Part shown: positions 1 to 11,652 of the stretch, in pieces | Layout: each line of letters begins with the position of its first letter | How positions within the stretch are numbered: the stretch's first letter is position 1 | Source: Salisapilia sapeloensis | Lineage: Eukaryota; Oomycota; Peronosporomycetes; Peronosporales; Salisapiliaceae | Direction of reading: 5' to 3' | Length of the DNA stretch: 39,712 nucleotides | Assembly (NCBI GenBank): GCA_023334545.1 | Contig: JAADVB010000177.1 | Coordinates: forward strand, 1 to 39,712 | Notes under the pieces: generated by a model | What the model was told of the DNA's origin: nothing | Database searches by the model: none | What the model saw: the letters and a program-made list of their open reading frames with translations, nothing else | Position numbers and translations under genes: made by a program

Positions 1-1
1 C

Positions 2-211
2 TGGATCGTGGAATCAGGTTTCCACATGCGAACAAAGCGAGTGGAAACGACTGCAACGGACGTTCAACACGCCATGAATCAGATCTACCAGAGTCTTTCG
101 TATCGATTGCGGTGTTCTACGCAAGCGTGCAATGGGGATACGTGCGCGGTAAATGATGGTAGTATAGTAACGCATACTAGTAGAGACTGTTTAATGCTGG
201 TATCTGATTAG
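2..211 (+). CDS. 3' end of an unrecognised gene (partial)
   Basis: An open frame enters from the left edge and stops with TAG at 209-211, giving about 69 C-terminal residues. The tail is hydrophilic, contains several cysteines late on and has no motif I recognise. The frame is open from the first base, so it may be the last exon of a gene that lies mostly outside the window. It could also be a chance open frame. The next gene (VPS11) is on the other strand and ends about 275 bp away, so the two would be convergent. Confidence 0.35.
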   Translation, partial: WIVESGFHMRTKRVETTATDVQHAMNQIYQSLSYRLRCSTQACNGDTCAVNDGSIVTHTSRDCLMLVSD

Positions 212-485
212 CGTTTGCCTCGGTAATAGAGTCCAAAGCGTATACCGTGTTCCTGTTTAAGTCTTCCCGATGTGTTTTCTCTTTCACTATGCCTTATGAA
301 GCGCTACTGCAGCACACAGGTACCTAAACACGTACAAAAGAGCAACGCATACTATTTCCATCCTATATGTTCCGCAATCTCCTCTCTCCTGCAAACATCT
401 TGCGATTTCTCCATGCAATAGCAAAACATTTAAACCAGAGAAAGAATAGCAAGTAAAAAGCTGTGCATGTCCATTGCCGACGTTC

Positions 486-3400
486 TTAAAACTCATTGCT
501 GATACGGCCATCCATATCATCCACTGGTACTTCAGCGTCCTTAAAGATGCCCTTGCCAAAGTACTCCGCGACGGTATGGAATCCATCCGCCGCTGTCTCC
601 AACTGATTGTAGAACTGTTCATGCTGTCCAGACTTTTGCTCCAACTGACTCTTCAATCCAAGGATATGACGATGATCTAACGAACAAGTGATACACTCTC
701 GCTCTGTCTCCGAGATGCAATTCAGGTGGAAACTATGCTGACACATAAAGTGTACGGCCGGGAGATCCAACTCATGGTTACACAAGTCACACTTGGTGGC
801 TTGGAACACCACCGCTTTGCTTTCCAACGTCGCGACTTCTTCCTGCATCTGCTTCGTATCTTGTTCAAACGCTTGAATGCGTTCTTCATCTTCATGAATC
901 TGACGCTCATCATGTTCCAACTGGCCGACAACATACTTTTGCACGACAGACACTGGCAGCTCTCGGCTCTGACCAAGTACCTGTACCACTTGCAACGGCG
1001 GGATGACAGGATTACTCTCGAGCATCGACAATAGTTCCTGCAATTCACTCCAATCATCCTCTCCTTCCGTCGGCGTCCGTTCGGCAAAGTACTTGAGCGC
1101 TAACGACCACAGATTCCGATCCTTATCGCCATGCTTCCGCACTTCTTCCAACACAGCTTGTGCATCATCTTCTTCGATCTGGAACTGCACCAGCATGTGG
1201 TACATGTGCAGTTTGTTATACAAGTACCTCTTTCCCTTCTTCATATTATGCATCTGGAGTTGTATGAGAATATGATCTTGGTCGTACGGGACACGAGGGT
1301 TATCCAGTAACGCCAACACTTCATCCTCTTTCTCCTCTCCTTCTTCATTTAACACCATCTCGATCAAGGTATTACCGATCGAAGAGTTCTCCACACGCTC
1401 TGCTTCGACAATGTACTGTAGAAACTCTTTCAATTGCGCCCGATGCGACACAAAGAGATGTAAAAAGTCCGCAGGGTCGGACTTAAGCGTACTGCCTTCG
1501 TCGAATGTTCCGGTGCACAATCGTTTCAACAGTTCCGTCGTCTCACTCGGTAGATGCGTCACGAGCGTTCGACCGTACTTGCGTAGATTCGCATCTGCTT
1601 CAGCAAACGGAAGCTTCTCAATGTACGTCAAAGCATCCGATACACGTTCCTTTTCTCGTTCCGAGATAGATGATCCTGCTTCCAACTGAACGTAACTGAT
1701 ACGATCTAATTGGATCTTGAGATACCACGAATGCTCTTCATACTTCTTCGCGAGACGTAGCGCATGCTGTGGATAGTTCTCCCACAAGACACTAATCGCT
1801 GTTTCGACATCAAAGTTCAACGCGACTTTCGGACCAGACTCTTCGGCCTCGTCACCTTCATCTAAATGAATGAACGCATCTAGTTTCTTCGTATCTTTGA
1901 GCTTCGTGTAGCAGTTTAGCAGTAACGTTGTGTGCTCTGCATTGGCAAATGCTTTTTCATGCAACGCTTCCAAGTACGCAGTCAAGTTATGAATACGCTG
2001 GGCATCCAAGAACTGACGGATGACGTACGAAGGCTCGACATGTCCAATCGTTCGCGTGTATTGTCGTAAAGATCCATCGTAGTCGCCCTTCTCATATAAA
2101 TGATCACCATACATGCGATAAATGTCAACGATAGCTTCCGCGTCGTAGTTACTACTAAAAGCTAAAGAGATAGCGATCGAGTACAAATTCTTTCGGAAGA
2201 GAATCTCGAGCTTAGATGTCGTGTCCTTCTCTGTTAGACGGTACGTATGTCCAGCAGAGGAGACGACGAAGATGGCACCAAACTCGGACGTTACGTGCTT
2301 CACTTCTTCCATCTCATCCAGACCGAAGCGAGAACCAGGTGTACGTCCAGTCATGCTCTGTCCAGACTGCTTCCGACTGTTTGGACGCACAGCAGTGTTC
2401 GTGAGCGTCCAATTGAACGCAATGAACTTGTTACGCAAGTCGTAGACTGTGGCTTGTTGTCGACCACGAGGATCGACATGGGCCACAAAGAGATAATGTT
2501 TAAAGAAATGCAAGTACTTCTTCTCGCCTTCAAACGCAAATGCGACCGATCGATCTTCCGGCGTGTAAAAGTACACAGCGTCCGTCTGACCTACCGCCAT
2601 ATCTCCATCTTCATTCGTGCAGCTACAACGCAGATCGACACCACGTTCGTCTAGGACAACTGTCCGAGGTGGTAGTCCTCCTGCTCCGGAAGCTTTGACG
2701 ACCTTTGGGTCTTCGTGCGTCAGATGATAGCACGTGAGACCACGCTTCGTGCCGACGTAGAGGAACACTTGGGATGCAGAGGATGAGATCGGTCGAGCTG
2801 TGAATGCGAGGCTCGTGACGGGAAACTGCCCAGCAGGCTGAACCAGAGTAGGCTGCTGGTCTGATTTGCCCTTGGCGTTGCGTTTGTAGACGAGGACGCC
2901 GCCGTTGGCCAGTCCGAGGGCGTACTGCGACAGGTCGTCGTTGACGGCGAACGCCGTCACGGCTTCCTCCGTGTACTTGCCTGTGAAGACCTGACGAGTC
3001 TGCAAGAGCTTAGGTCGACCATCTCGATCCTGTTGGTCCGTTCGCCACAGACGGACAGTAGCTTTCGTTTCACCCGACGACTCTTTCTTGTACATCTCGT
3101 CACTTACAGCAGAGGACCGATTAGCTTCAGCAATAGCTCTCGACTGCTCCTTTTCCTCCTCACTACGTGGATCGATACCATCGCCAATAGTCACGAGTAC
3201 ATTACTCCGGTTCATCTACTTTCTGACTTAGTATCTTGTGATTATATGCTTATATGTGTAGCATACCATGACGAGGTGGGAGACAAAGTTTTCATGTGCT
3301 TGGAATCGACGTGTCTCTAGCTGCGCATTCCCGAGATGGACATATCCGTCCCCATCTCCGATACACAAGATGCCTCGATTCGCACTCATTCCCGTAATAT

Positions 3401-3529
3401 CGACACCCTACACAACCATTAGATCCACAATTTACATCTCCTACTAGTTACAAGTACCTTGAGCCATGATCCATTGGCATCCTTGAGTGTCTCCTTGTCA
3501 AAGAAGGCGAATCTTCGCCACTGTGCCAT
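486..3529 (-). CDS. VPS11: VPS11: CORVET/HOPS core subunit with C-terminal RING
   Basis: Three exons: 3529-3458, 3407-3267 and 3215-486, all phase 0, giving 980 residues (human VPS11 is about 940). Exon 1 starts MAQWRRFAFFDKE, the conserved VPS11 N-terminus, which fixes the start. Residues 1 to about 370 are the beta-propeller region. The middle holds the clathrin-repeat solenoid with the conserved block EPSYVIRQFLDAQRIHNLTA. Residues about 879-920 are a RING with CDLC, CQHSFHLNC and CITC. The family bridges the class C VPS core to the Rab-specific subunits and drives endosome and vacuole tethering and fusion. The introns are 50 and 51 nt. The gene is divergent from the SLC35E-like transporter, with 159 bp between start codons. 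I see no damage. Confidence 0.95.
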
Positions 3530-3688
3530 CTCCCCCTTCCTCTGCGCTTTTGATGCGTTGTCCCTACAAACTCCAAGTGATCCTGTGAAGTAGCTAAAGT
3601 AACAGTAAGACACTTGTGCACCCTTTTCGCCACGTACGAGCGCACGACGTTTAGTACGAGACAGCTCAGACTCGAATACGCTGCCTTC

Positions 3689-4914
3689 ATGGTCGTCAAG
3701 TCTACGTCGGTGCCTTCAACTGGCCTATCCAATGAGCACAAGATCATTGTCGCTATCTGTGGTATGAAAATGATTAGAGCATGCATGGTATGGACAGTGT
3801 ATTGACTGGAAGGCTGGGTTGTTATGTAGGGTGGTACGTCGTGAGCTTATTCACGTTGTGGACAAATCGGTATGTCGTGACGACTCTCGGCGTCGATTCC
3901 AACTTCCTATCATTAGCACAGTTGGGTATGTCGGTCTTTTGTGGTCTTATCTCGGAAGTCCATCTCGTCGGTGTCGATGCGTGTCTTCAGGCCATGCGAC
4001 GTGCAGCCAAAGATGGCGCCAAGGACATGATTTTCCTCAGTGTCGCTCGTATCTCGACCGTCCTACTTGGTCTTACAGCTCTCAAGTATATTGCCGTCTC
4101 CTTTACACGTACGATTCCCCCTTCTGTCACTATTCGACATATCTAATATCTTATTTAAACTCAGAAACGATCAAGAGCTCTGCTCCTTTCTTCACAGTCC
4201 TACTGACGTACTTCCTACTCGGTCAAAAGACTGGATGGAGAGTCAATCTTTCGCTCTTCCCAATCGTCACGGGATTAGCTTGCTGCAGTCTGAGTGATAC
4301 GTCGTTCCACATCATTGGATTCTTAGCTGCACTCGGCTCCAACTGCGTCGACTGTATCCAGAATGTCCTCACGAAACGACTACTCAATCGATCCTATTCG
4401 TACGTCTATTTCAGATTTTATTTAAAAGCAGAATATTGATACTGGTCATAGAGTCTCGTCCTTGCAACTGTACACGAGTATCATTGCCGTCTGCATGCAA
4501 ATCTTCTTCATCGCATACAACCGACTGACTGCCCCTCGAGTACACACTGTTCCAACGGAAGAGTCCGAGTTCTCTGCCTCCTACATCTTGGCAGTACTTC
4601 TTTTCGACGGTCTTGGATTCTACTTCCAAAGCGCACTGGCATATACACTAATGAGCCTCGTGTCTCCCGTCACACACAGTGTGGCGAATTGTGTGAAACG
4701 AGCACTGCTCATCATGCTCTCCATCTACCACTACGGTGATATCGTAACCTTCATGAACTGGTCTGGCATGACGCTCGTGATCGTCGGTCTCTACTTTTTC
4801 AACATGGCATCTCGGATGGAACGAGAGGCCTCGAAGACACTACCAATCACGTCTTACAAGATTCCAGCATCCCTATCCGAGGTCAAGGTCGATCCGATGA
4901 CTAAAACCGGATAG
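3689..4914 (+). CDS. SLC35E/TPT-family nucleotide-sugar or triose-phosphate-type transporter
   Basis: Four exons: 3689-3761, 3830-4108, 4165-4399 and 4452-4914, with matching phases, encode 349 residues. The sequence follows the triose-phosphate transporter branch of the drug/metabolite transporter superfamily and is closest to SLC35E2-like proteins. Visible blocks are WYVVSLFTLWTNRY in the first membrane segment, SFTQTIKSSAPFFTV after the second intron junction, and SPVTHSVANCVKRALLI near the end. About ten hydrophobic segments are expected for the family, acting in Golgi or endomembranes. The substrate cannot be read from sequence. The start is the first ATG of an exon whose splice gives G-WYVVS. 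An alternative ATG at 3781 lies inside the predicted first intron and is rejected. Confidence 0.88.
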
Positions 4915-5085
4915 CTACAGCAAAATGAATACCAACTGCATTTGTGAAACATTCGTTTTTACTCTATTTGTACCGACGATGTACCAGTTTTTATTAAACT
5001 TGACGATTGTATGGGCAGAAACTCGAGTCCACGCGAGATCCATAGCTTGTAGCGTCTGCTCGTAGTAGATCGAAAGAACGCCAGG

Positions 5086-5768
5086 ATGGAGGGTACGACA
5101 GAGTATGGTCGAGAGCTTCTTCGACGGCAATTCACCGGTACATCTTGCACTTTGGCATATAAAAGCAGTGCAACTGATTTTATGAATTGGCGGGATGAAT
5201 GGTAGAAATGAGTCGCAACCCGCCGGAGGGTGTCTCCGTCGGCCTCGGGGACGACGAAAACCTGTTCAATTGGGAGATCATGATCATCGGACCACCAGAA
5301 ACATTGTATGAAGGTGGCTTCTTCAAAGCATCCTTAACGTTTCCCCCAGACTTTCCCAACATGCCACCCAAGATGACGTTTAAGTCTGAAATGTGGCATC
5401 CAAACGGTAGGACTCGATCCATATACGAGGTACTGCTGACAAATAACATCGTATCTAGTCTATCCGAATGGAGTCGTGTGCATCTCCATCTTGCATCCGC
5501 CTGGTGAAGATCAGATGAACATCCAGGAGACGGCGGATGAACGTTGGCGTCCGATCTTGGGCGTCGAGTCCATCCTCGTCTCGGTCATCTCCATGCTCTC
5601 GGATCCGAACGACGATTCGCCCGCGAACATCGATGCTGCCGTATGTCTCTATTTTTATATTCCAAAGTATCTATCTTTACAATTCACTAGGTCGAGTGGC
5701 GTAATGAGCGCGAAGCCTTTAAAAAGAGATGCCGTCGTCTGGTACGAAAGTCACAGGAAGATCTTTAA
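5086..5768 (+). CDS. UBE2G1: Ubiquitin-conjugating enzyme E2, UBE2G1/UBC7 type
   Basis: Four exons: 5086-5137, 5206-5406, 5459-5640 and 5691-5768, total 170 residues, the same length as human UBE2G1. The UBC fold runs through nearly the whole protein. It shows [10 protein letters not shown], the [16 protein letters not shown] block, the HPN motif at residues 82-84 and the catalytic cysteine at residue 92 in VVCISILH. An acidic insertion follows ([17 protein letters not shown]), typical of the G1/G2/CDC34 class. The family transfers ubiquitin in ERAD and builds K48 chains. The first exon is only 52 nt ([17 protein letters not shown]), and its junction restores the family's LLRRQ start. It lies downstream of the SLC35E gene on the same strand. 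Confidence 0.95.
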
Positions 5769-5830
5769 CTTTTTGACCAGGTCTGGTAACTAGCCAGCAA
5801 GAGAATACACATACTTGCACAAAAGAACTG

Positions 5831-6343
5831 TTAAAGTTGTATTTCATGCACCATTTCCCACTCCTCGACAGCTCCATCCATCGTCCAGAGCTGTAGCTTA
5901 GTCAAGTTAACTTTCATGCCACTAAATTTCGGCGATAGGACGTCGCATATCTTCTTTCGCTCGTTGACTGGCATGTCCGAGTAGATGAGAGACATGTGCG
6001 GCATGAAAGGCGGCTGAGCAGGAAGATTGTAGACTTGTTTCGCCTTCTCATTGATAGCAGTGAGTGGAGAAGTCTGCTCTAGCAATGCAAACACACATTG
6101 CCAGTAGATATCCTTGTACGTGACTTGCTGCACGCGGACAGGCAATGGACCTTTGACTGCAGCTTTCACCTCGGTCATCTTTGCACCCGCTTCTTTCGCC
6201 GTGTACCCATCGATGCCAGAAACGACAGTCATGTGGGGGTTAAACTTTGGCGTCTGAAGCTTCTTCGCATACTCATCAATTGTCTCCTTGAACGTAGCAG
6301 TCGTTGTCCCCTCCGGAACGGCCCATATAGCGTACCTCGTCAT
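5831..6343 (-). CDS. Cyclic phosphodiesterase-like 2H phosphoesterase
   Basis: A single exon of 170 residues matching the plant-type 2',3'-cyclic nucleotide phosphodiesterase family of the 2H superfamily, which opens cyclic phosphates such as ADP-ribose 1'',2''-cyclic phosphate from tRNA splicing. The two signature tetrads are HMTV at residues 37-40 and HMSL at 116-119, about 80 residues apart as in the family. Further conserved features are the opening YAIWAVPEG and YWQCVFALLEQT. The open frame extends 17 codons upstream but without an ATG, so the methionine at 6343 is the start. It is convergent with the UBE2G1-like gene (62 bp between stops) and divergent from phosphoglycerate mutase. Confidence 0.88.
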   Translation of the reverse strand: MTRYAIWAVPEGTTTATFKETIDEYAKKLQTPKFNPHMTVVSGIDGYTAKEAGAKMTEVKAAVKGPLPVRVQQVTYKDIYWQCVFALLEQTSPLTAINEKAKQVYNLPAQPPFMPHMSLIYSDMPVNERKKICDVLSPKFSGMKVNLTKLQLWTMDGAVEEWEMVHEIQL

Positions 6344-6466
6344 GATATCTGATTCTCCCTCGGACACTCTTCTTTTAACGGGACACGCGCCCAAACCATC
6401 AAGTGTCTCGTAATGATAGAACCATTACCTGTGGCCCCCAAGCACCAATATCATAATCGAGCTGTC
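6344..6466. promoter_or_regulatory. Short shared divergent promoter region
   Basis: This is the stretch between the start codons of the cyclic phosphodiesterase (-) and phosphoglycerate mutase (+). At about 120 bp it must carry both 5' leaders and start sites. I see no clear TATA box or a convincing oomycete initiator. The call rests only on gene orientation. Confidence 0.35.
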
Positions 6467-7333
6467 ATGGTCCTCGCACTCCGTTCCGTGCTCAACCGAG
6501 CTGTCCGCAGCGTTCCTCGCACGCCGTCTTCATCGCTCATCCACAGCCAACGAGCCCTCCAGCACACCTACACGCTCGTTTTGATCCGTCACGGAGAAAG
6601 CGAGTGGAACAAGGAGAATCGATTCACTGGATGGTATGACGTGCCGCTTTCTGCTAAGGGCAATGAAGAAGCCAAAGCTGCTGGTGAACTCTTGAACAAG
6701 GAAGGGTACACGTTCGATTTGGCCTACACGTCGTACTTGAAGCGTGCGATTCGTACTTGCTGGCATGTCTTGGAGCAGACGGATCTCATGTACATTCCGA
6801 TCACGAACCTCTGGCGTCTCAATGAGCGTCACTACGGTGCTCTCACTGGTCTCAACAAGAAAGAGACTGCGGAGAAGCATGGTGAGGACCAAGTGAAGCA
6901 ATGGCGTCGCAGCTACGACATCCCGCCTCCTGCCTTGGACGACGCGAGTGAGCACTTCCCGGGCAATGACAAAAAGTACCAGCACGTGCCGAGAGACCAG
7001 CTTCCGCACACAGAGTCGTTGGAGCTGACGACGAAGCGTGTGCTTCCGGAATGGGAGTCCACGATCGTCCCGAGCATTACGTCCGGGAAGAAGGTGTTGG
7101 TAGCTGCTCATGGCAACAGTCTTCGTGCGCTAGTCAAGCATCTGGATGGCATTTCAAACGATGAGATCACGGACTTAAACATTCCGACTGGTATTCCTCT
7201 TGTGTACCACTTGGATGAAGACTTGAAGCCAGTGCCGCATCCGGATGCAATTGCGCCGTTGAGTGCATTTTACCTTGGTAACCAGGATGAAATCCGAGCA
7301 CGCATCTTGGGTGTGAAGAATCAGTCCAAATAA
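6467..7333 (+). CDS. Cofactor-dependent phosphoglycerate mutase with mitochondrial-type presequence
   Basis: A single exon. dPGM interconverts 3- and 2-phosphoglycerate. The phosphohistidine motif [10 protein letters not shown] has its histidine at residue 42, and the second catalytic histidine is residue 215 in AAHGNSLR. The blocks [20 protein letters not shown] and [11 protein letters not shown] are all diagnostic. Residues 1 to about 30 ([18 protein letters not shown], then Ser/Thr-rich) form a basic, acid-free stretch like a mitochondrial targeting peptide. This is why I prefer this ATG to the in-frame one at 6413, whose 18 extra residues are not targeting-like. Stramenopiles including oomycetes are known to carry mitochondrial copies of lower-glycolysis enzymes, so mitochondrial import is expected but inferred. 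Confidence 0.93.
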   Translation: MVLALRSVLNRAVRSVPRTPSSSLIHSQRALQHTYTLVLIRHGESEWNKENRFTGWYDVPLSAKGNEEAKAAGELLNKEGYTFDLAYTSYLKRAIRTCWHVLEQTDLMYIPITNLWRLNERHYGALTGLNKKETAEKHGEDQVKQWRRSYDIPPPALDDASEHFPGNDKKYQHVPRDQLPHTESLELTTKRVLPEWESTIVPSITSGKKVLVAAHGNSLRALVKHLDGISNDEITDLNIPTGIPLVYHLDEDLKPVPHPDAIAPLSAFYLGNQDEIRARILGVKNQSK

Positions 7334-7767
7334 AGAGCAAAGAAGTTTGCATTCCATTTCTTTGGTTTAACATCGACGCTTGCAAAGGATGGTCCACTTG
7401 ATACATGTGGTAAGTAGACACTTTTTCTGTGCATATACAAAAAGTTTGTGTGTATCATGAACGGGAAGAAGCATGGAAGAGTGGTGGAAGGCCCATGAAA
7501 CCGATATGATTGTGTTGTTGAACGTTATGTAGAGAGGCTTTGTATGTCGCAACTTGCTGGTCTCTTCTGGCCTGATGTAAGCTTGTTGTTAAACGTAGTT
7601 CGACGATTAAAAGCTTATCGGCGTTCGAATAGCAAGCCTGTCCTGTTTAATCGCGATTTCTTTCCACCGGATTAACCGATACCACTTACCTAGGTCCCGA
7701 ACCACGTAAAAACCTATCACATTCTCCCTTTCGACACCAAGCTTTTATTCGCGTCCAAGGGAGTACG
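7334..7767. other. Intergenic, no gene seen
   Basis: About 430 bp between phosphoglycerate mutase and the kinase-like gene, both on the plus strand. It must hold the 3' end of the former and the promoter and leader of the latter. Open frames here are short and lack recognisable content. No repeat or RNA gene was seen. Confidence 0.5.
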
Positions 7768-9285
7768 ATGAGCCATGAAAAGCGTCGATTAAGCTTTTCC
7801 ATTTCATCGTCTAAGCCCAACCAAGAGATCGATGCGCATGTCATTCCGCCGACCAGTTCTCAAGAAGCATCCGTGGAAGCTACCAAATTTGCCTGTTCCA
7901 AGCCCAAGTCACGTCTGACAGGGCGTCGAAGATCCGACACGGCTGTAACAATGCAAGACTCTATTGAAAGCAGGGAGACACTCGACGTGGTTGGAAAGAA
8001 GCTCCAGCGCTTAATGATCACACCGACCGACTTAGAATCCATCGTCTCCGAGATCGACACTACCCAAGACCAGATGCGTCTTCCTACAAAAGCTGACATG
8101 CAAGAGCATGTTGGAATCTCTTTATATAAGTCTAGTCGTGGTAGGAATGATGAGGCATTGCAGCGGCTGGAAGCAGACATCTTGGAGCTAAATGTATCGA
8201 TGAATCTGGATATTCCACCCGTTCGTGCGTCCAATTGCACTGGTGGTGTCTACCGTCTACGCTCCAAAGAAAGAGGTTTCTTGGCGATATTCAAACCGGC
8301 AGATGAAGAAGCGTACGCTGTGAACAACCCCAAACGGTATCGTAGACATAAGTCATTGTCATCGAAAATGAAAGTTATGCAAGAGCAAAAGCGTGTCGAC
8401 ACTGTCGACAAAGAATTTTGTGCTGGCATTCGACCAGGCATACCTGCCGGGCACGGGGCTATTCGGGATGTTGCTGCATATTTGCTAGGTAGAGCAGCAA
8501 ATGTACCACCTGCTAGCATGGCATCCATCTATCATCCATCCTTTAAGTATCGGACTCCTTTGGCTAGCAAAATGGGCGCGATCATGCAGTACAGAATGCA
8601 CCATGCCACAGCTGATCGCGTATCTAGCTCTCACTTTTCAACGAAGGAAGTACATGCCATTTCCATCCTCGACATTCGGCTATCTAACCAGGATCGTCAT
8701 GGCGGTAACATCCTCGTTCGACAGCGATCGTCCAAGAACTGCGAGCTGATCCCAATAGACCACGGAGGATGCCTGCCGCAAGTTACGCATATGAGTGAAA
8801 CGAGCTTCGTTTGGATGTTTTGGCCGCACTCACGATCTGCTTTTGATGCGGAAACGCTGCAATCTATCATGCACTTGGATGCTTCAAAAGACGAGCAGAT
8901 GCTCCTGCAACTTCTACCGGAAGAATGTCAGGAGCAATTGGAACCCAGCGCTCTACTTACGCTACATATTTGTACTGCTCTCCTCCAGATCTGCGCAGTC
9001 AACTACAAAATGACAGCCTATCAGATCGGAATGATCATGATCCGCCATGGCACGGGAAAGCAACAAGAATCCAAGAAAAGTGTCTTGGAAGAACTGGTGG
9101 ATAAATCTTTAGCTGGAACAGAAGACTTTCGTGAAAAACACAGCATATCGTTGCTATCGAGGGAGAGGAATGCTTTATTAAAAAGTAAAAACTGGGAACA
9201 GTATGTCGCGATGGTCATAACTACCTTTCGATATCATCTATCACACTATATCGCATCTGACGCCTGCCACACTCGAAAGAAATAG
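7768..9285 (+). CDS. PI3/4-kinase-fold protein, PI4K-gamma (UbDK)-like
   Basis: A single exon of 505 residues. The N-terminal 145 residues are hydrophilic and probably disordered. The kinase fold spans roughly 150-410. It opens with a GGVYRLRSKE nucleotide-loop segment and AIFKPADEEAYAVNNPK, has AIRDVAAYLL, the catalytic-loop SNQDRHGGN (about 306-314) and the metal-binding IPIDHGGCLP (about 328-337), then WMFWPHS. This layout is that of plant type-II/gamma PI4-kinases, several of which act as protein kinases in plants. Here the substrate is open. The N-terminal ubiquitin-like repeats of the plant proteins are absent. A C-terminal helical region follows. No signal peptide or membrane segment is evident. 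Confidence 0.82.
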   Translation: MSHEKRRLSFSISSSKPNQEIDAHVIPPTSSQEASVEATKFACSKPKSRLTGRRRSDTAVTMQDSIESRETLDVVGKKLQRLMITPTDLESIVSEIDTTQDQMRLPTKADMQEHVGISLYKSSRGRNDEALQRLEADILELNVSMNLDIPPVRASNCTGGVYRLRSKERGFLAIFKPADEEAYAVNNPKRYRRHKSLSSKMKVMQEQKRVDTVDKEFCAGIRPGIPAGHGAIRDVAAYLLGRAANVPPASMASIYHPSFKYRTPLASKMGAIMQYRMHHATADRVSSSHFSTKEVHAISILDIRLSNQDRHGGNILVRQRSSKNCELIPIDHGGCLPQVTHMSETSFVWMFWPHSRSAFDAETLQSIMHLDASKDEQMLLQLLPEECQEQLEPSALLTLHICTALLQICAVNYKMTAYQIGMIMIRHGTGKQQESKKSVLEELVDKSLAGTEDFREKHSISLLSRERNALLKSKNWEQYVAMVITTFRYHLSHYIASDACHTRKK

Positions 9286-9318
9286 GATTAAATATCAATG
9301 TACATGTCGTTTAACAGA

Positions 9319-11449
9319 TTATCTCTTATCTCTTTTATTTTGTACGCTATCGGTGGTGTCAGGTATCTCAGCATGTTTCATCTCATCTTTCTTTGCATCG
9401 ACATTGTTCAGATGAACATCTTGCTTTTCTTCCGGACCTTTAGTTTCCATGTATTTGAATAAAGATTCGTTCGCAGCATATAGCTCATTGCAATTGACTT
9501 CTTTCGCTTGGAGTCTTTCATAGGCTTTTCGAAGTGACTTTTTCAAGGCATCTACCTCCTTTTCAAGTCCTTCTATTCGACCTCTTTCGGATGAGTATTG
9601 GTCAGTTATACGTGCCAGATTTTCAATTGTTTGTGTATGCTCCTCCGCAAGGTCTTCAAAGTCGTGAATGAGCGCATCGACACATTTAAGTAAATCTTCA
9701 CTCAAGTATGGCTTGAGCTGCTCCAATTGCTCGCATGATGTATTTCGCATCTGTCCAGATGACCTGTTCTTAGTTTGATGGCCACTGTTATAGAGCAAAT
9801 GTTTTAATGCTTTTACAAATTCACTTCCATGCTCTTGCATTTGAGAGCACTTCTCATCCAGCTCTTTTCGGCATTTACTTTCCATTTCATCTTTCACTTG
9901 TTCCAATTCTTGCTCAAAAGTTACTCGTTGTTCCATTTCTAGCTTTTGCAATCGAGCTGAAGTTTCCATATCTAATGCCATTTCTAGTGACCGGATTTGC
10001 TCTTGATGTTGCGTTTGAATTTGCGTTTTATACGCTTTTAACGTTTCCTTCCGTCGCTCTAGAGCAGATCTCCGGATTCCATCTAGGTCATTATGATGAC
10101 TTGCTTCCATCGACTTGTGTATTTCCATGATACGAATACGATGTTCAGTTTCCAATTCATCGTTTAAATGCTTTTGGGCATGCGCATGTGAGGACTGGAG
10201 TTGCTCTTGCAACTCTTCCATCTTCCGAGCTAAAGACCGCTCCATTCGTTGTCGAATTTCATCTAAATGCTTTTCCTGTTCATCGTTCAATTTCGATCGA
10301 AGCTGCTGTAACTGTGCTTGAGCTCCAAAGTGAAGTGCTCTCTTTAACTTTTTCACGTCCTCTTTCTCTTGTGCTTCATGCTGTTCTTGCATTTCTTGAC
10401 GCATACGCTTCGTTCGTGCTTCCTGTTTCTTAAGCATCTTTTCCGCTGTTGCCTCTCGCTTATTAAATAATTCCTCTTCCAACTCACTCCTCTTTTGACT
10501 TTCCCATTCTTCCCATTGTCGTTCATGTTCTTCACGTATAAGCCCTAACTTTCTCTCTCGTTCCTGATCAAGCTCTTGCTCCATCGTTCGCTTCTTGGAA
10601 AGCGTTTCTGTTTGTAAATAGCGCTCAAGGTCTCGCATTCGACGTTCCATTGACTTATCGTGATCTTCTGCGACAGCACGTAAAGCAGATTCCCTTTCCT
10701 CTAGTAACTTTGCTTCGTACTTTGCTGCCATCTCCGCTTCTTCTCGATCATTTCGATCTTTCGCAGCAAGCACAAGTGCTTTTGTCTGACTGTCATACTT
10801 CTCTCGCAACTCCGTCAGTGCTATCTTTCGCTTGGATTTGAATTTACGACGCAAGTCTTTAAGCTGTACATGTTGGCGGCTCTCTTGTTGGTTTTTTAGT
10901 TTATAAAAGTCTTCCGTTAGCTGCTCTTGACATTCCGTCTTGAAGCGCTTAATCTCTGCAGCGGTTGATTCCAATATATGTTTATCAGTGCTATTGGGAG
11001 GCCAGTATTTTGGTTTATTCTCTACAAATTGAGCATTCTTGTGCTTCGATATAGGCGAAGATGCATTTGACACGGTCGCTTTCGTATGGAAATGTTGATC
11101 GGATTGATTACTACGGTAACTTCGATCAGATCTGGGCGATGCATCAGGCCAAACGGAAGCTAATAGTATGTTAGTTGAGTTTGATGCTATCTGTATGCAC
11201 TATTGTGCTACCTGAAGATTGCGCTTGATGCAATAGCTGTTCACACTTTGTAAACGTGCTTTCGAGCTCATCTGGTAGTTGCCCAGCATGTTGTTCGTCA
11301 CTTATATTACTATTTTCCTCTTCTCCGCACCAATTTCCATGAGCATCGTACATTTTAATCCTCGTATCAACAGCATCCAGCTCTTGCTGTAGATCTGAGC
11401 ACATTCCATGAACAAAGTCAGTCACGTCCGCTTCAGTTCTCGTCCCCAT
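9319..11449 (-). CDS. Long coiled-coil protein, function unknown
   Basis: Two exons, 11449-11212 and 11159-9319, encode 692 residues. The phase-1 junction gives QAQSS-A-SVWPDASPR. Residues 1 to about 80 are acidic and contain a short helical stretch (DLQQELDAVDTRIKMYD). About 80-125 is low-complexity and basic. From about 145 to 650 the protein is nearly pure Glu/Lys/Arg/Gln heptad-type helix, broken by a Ser/Asn-rich loop around residues 540-560. Such rods occur in centrosomal, basal-body and flagellar proteins such as CEP164-like ones, but I see no WW or other diagnostic domain, so that link is only a guess. It is convergent with the kinase-like gene (33 bp between stops) and divergent from carnitine acyltransferase. 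Confidence 0.75.
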
Positions 11450-11652
11450 TGCACGACCTTTCAAGCTCTATATATCACGTAAACGTTGAAGTTGCTAACT
11501 GATTCGTGACAGCAGCGAGACATCGCGGTAGAAGTACCGATTATCATGTTTATACAAATAATTAGAGAACATGATAACAGGTTGTTCTACCATTTCGCTC
11601 TACCGCCTCTTCGTACGGGAATCCAAGCGTCATAAACCGGATTTAGACCGCG

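Noticed and set aside
2216-2654. Plus-strand open frames inside VPS11
   Set aside because: They are antisense shadows of a strongly conserved coding region and have no recognisable content.
3781-3830. ATG at 3781 as the start of the SLC35E-like transporter
   Set aside because: It falls inside the best first intron. The exon starting at 3689 joins at GWYVVSLFTLWTN, the normal entry of the first membrane segment.
9807-10433. Hydrophobic plus-strand frames opposite the coiled-coil gene, resembling membrane proteins
   Set aside because: Antisense of Glu/Lys-rich helices naturally reads as Leu/Phe/Ser-rich. The minus frame is long, uninterrupted and spliced.
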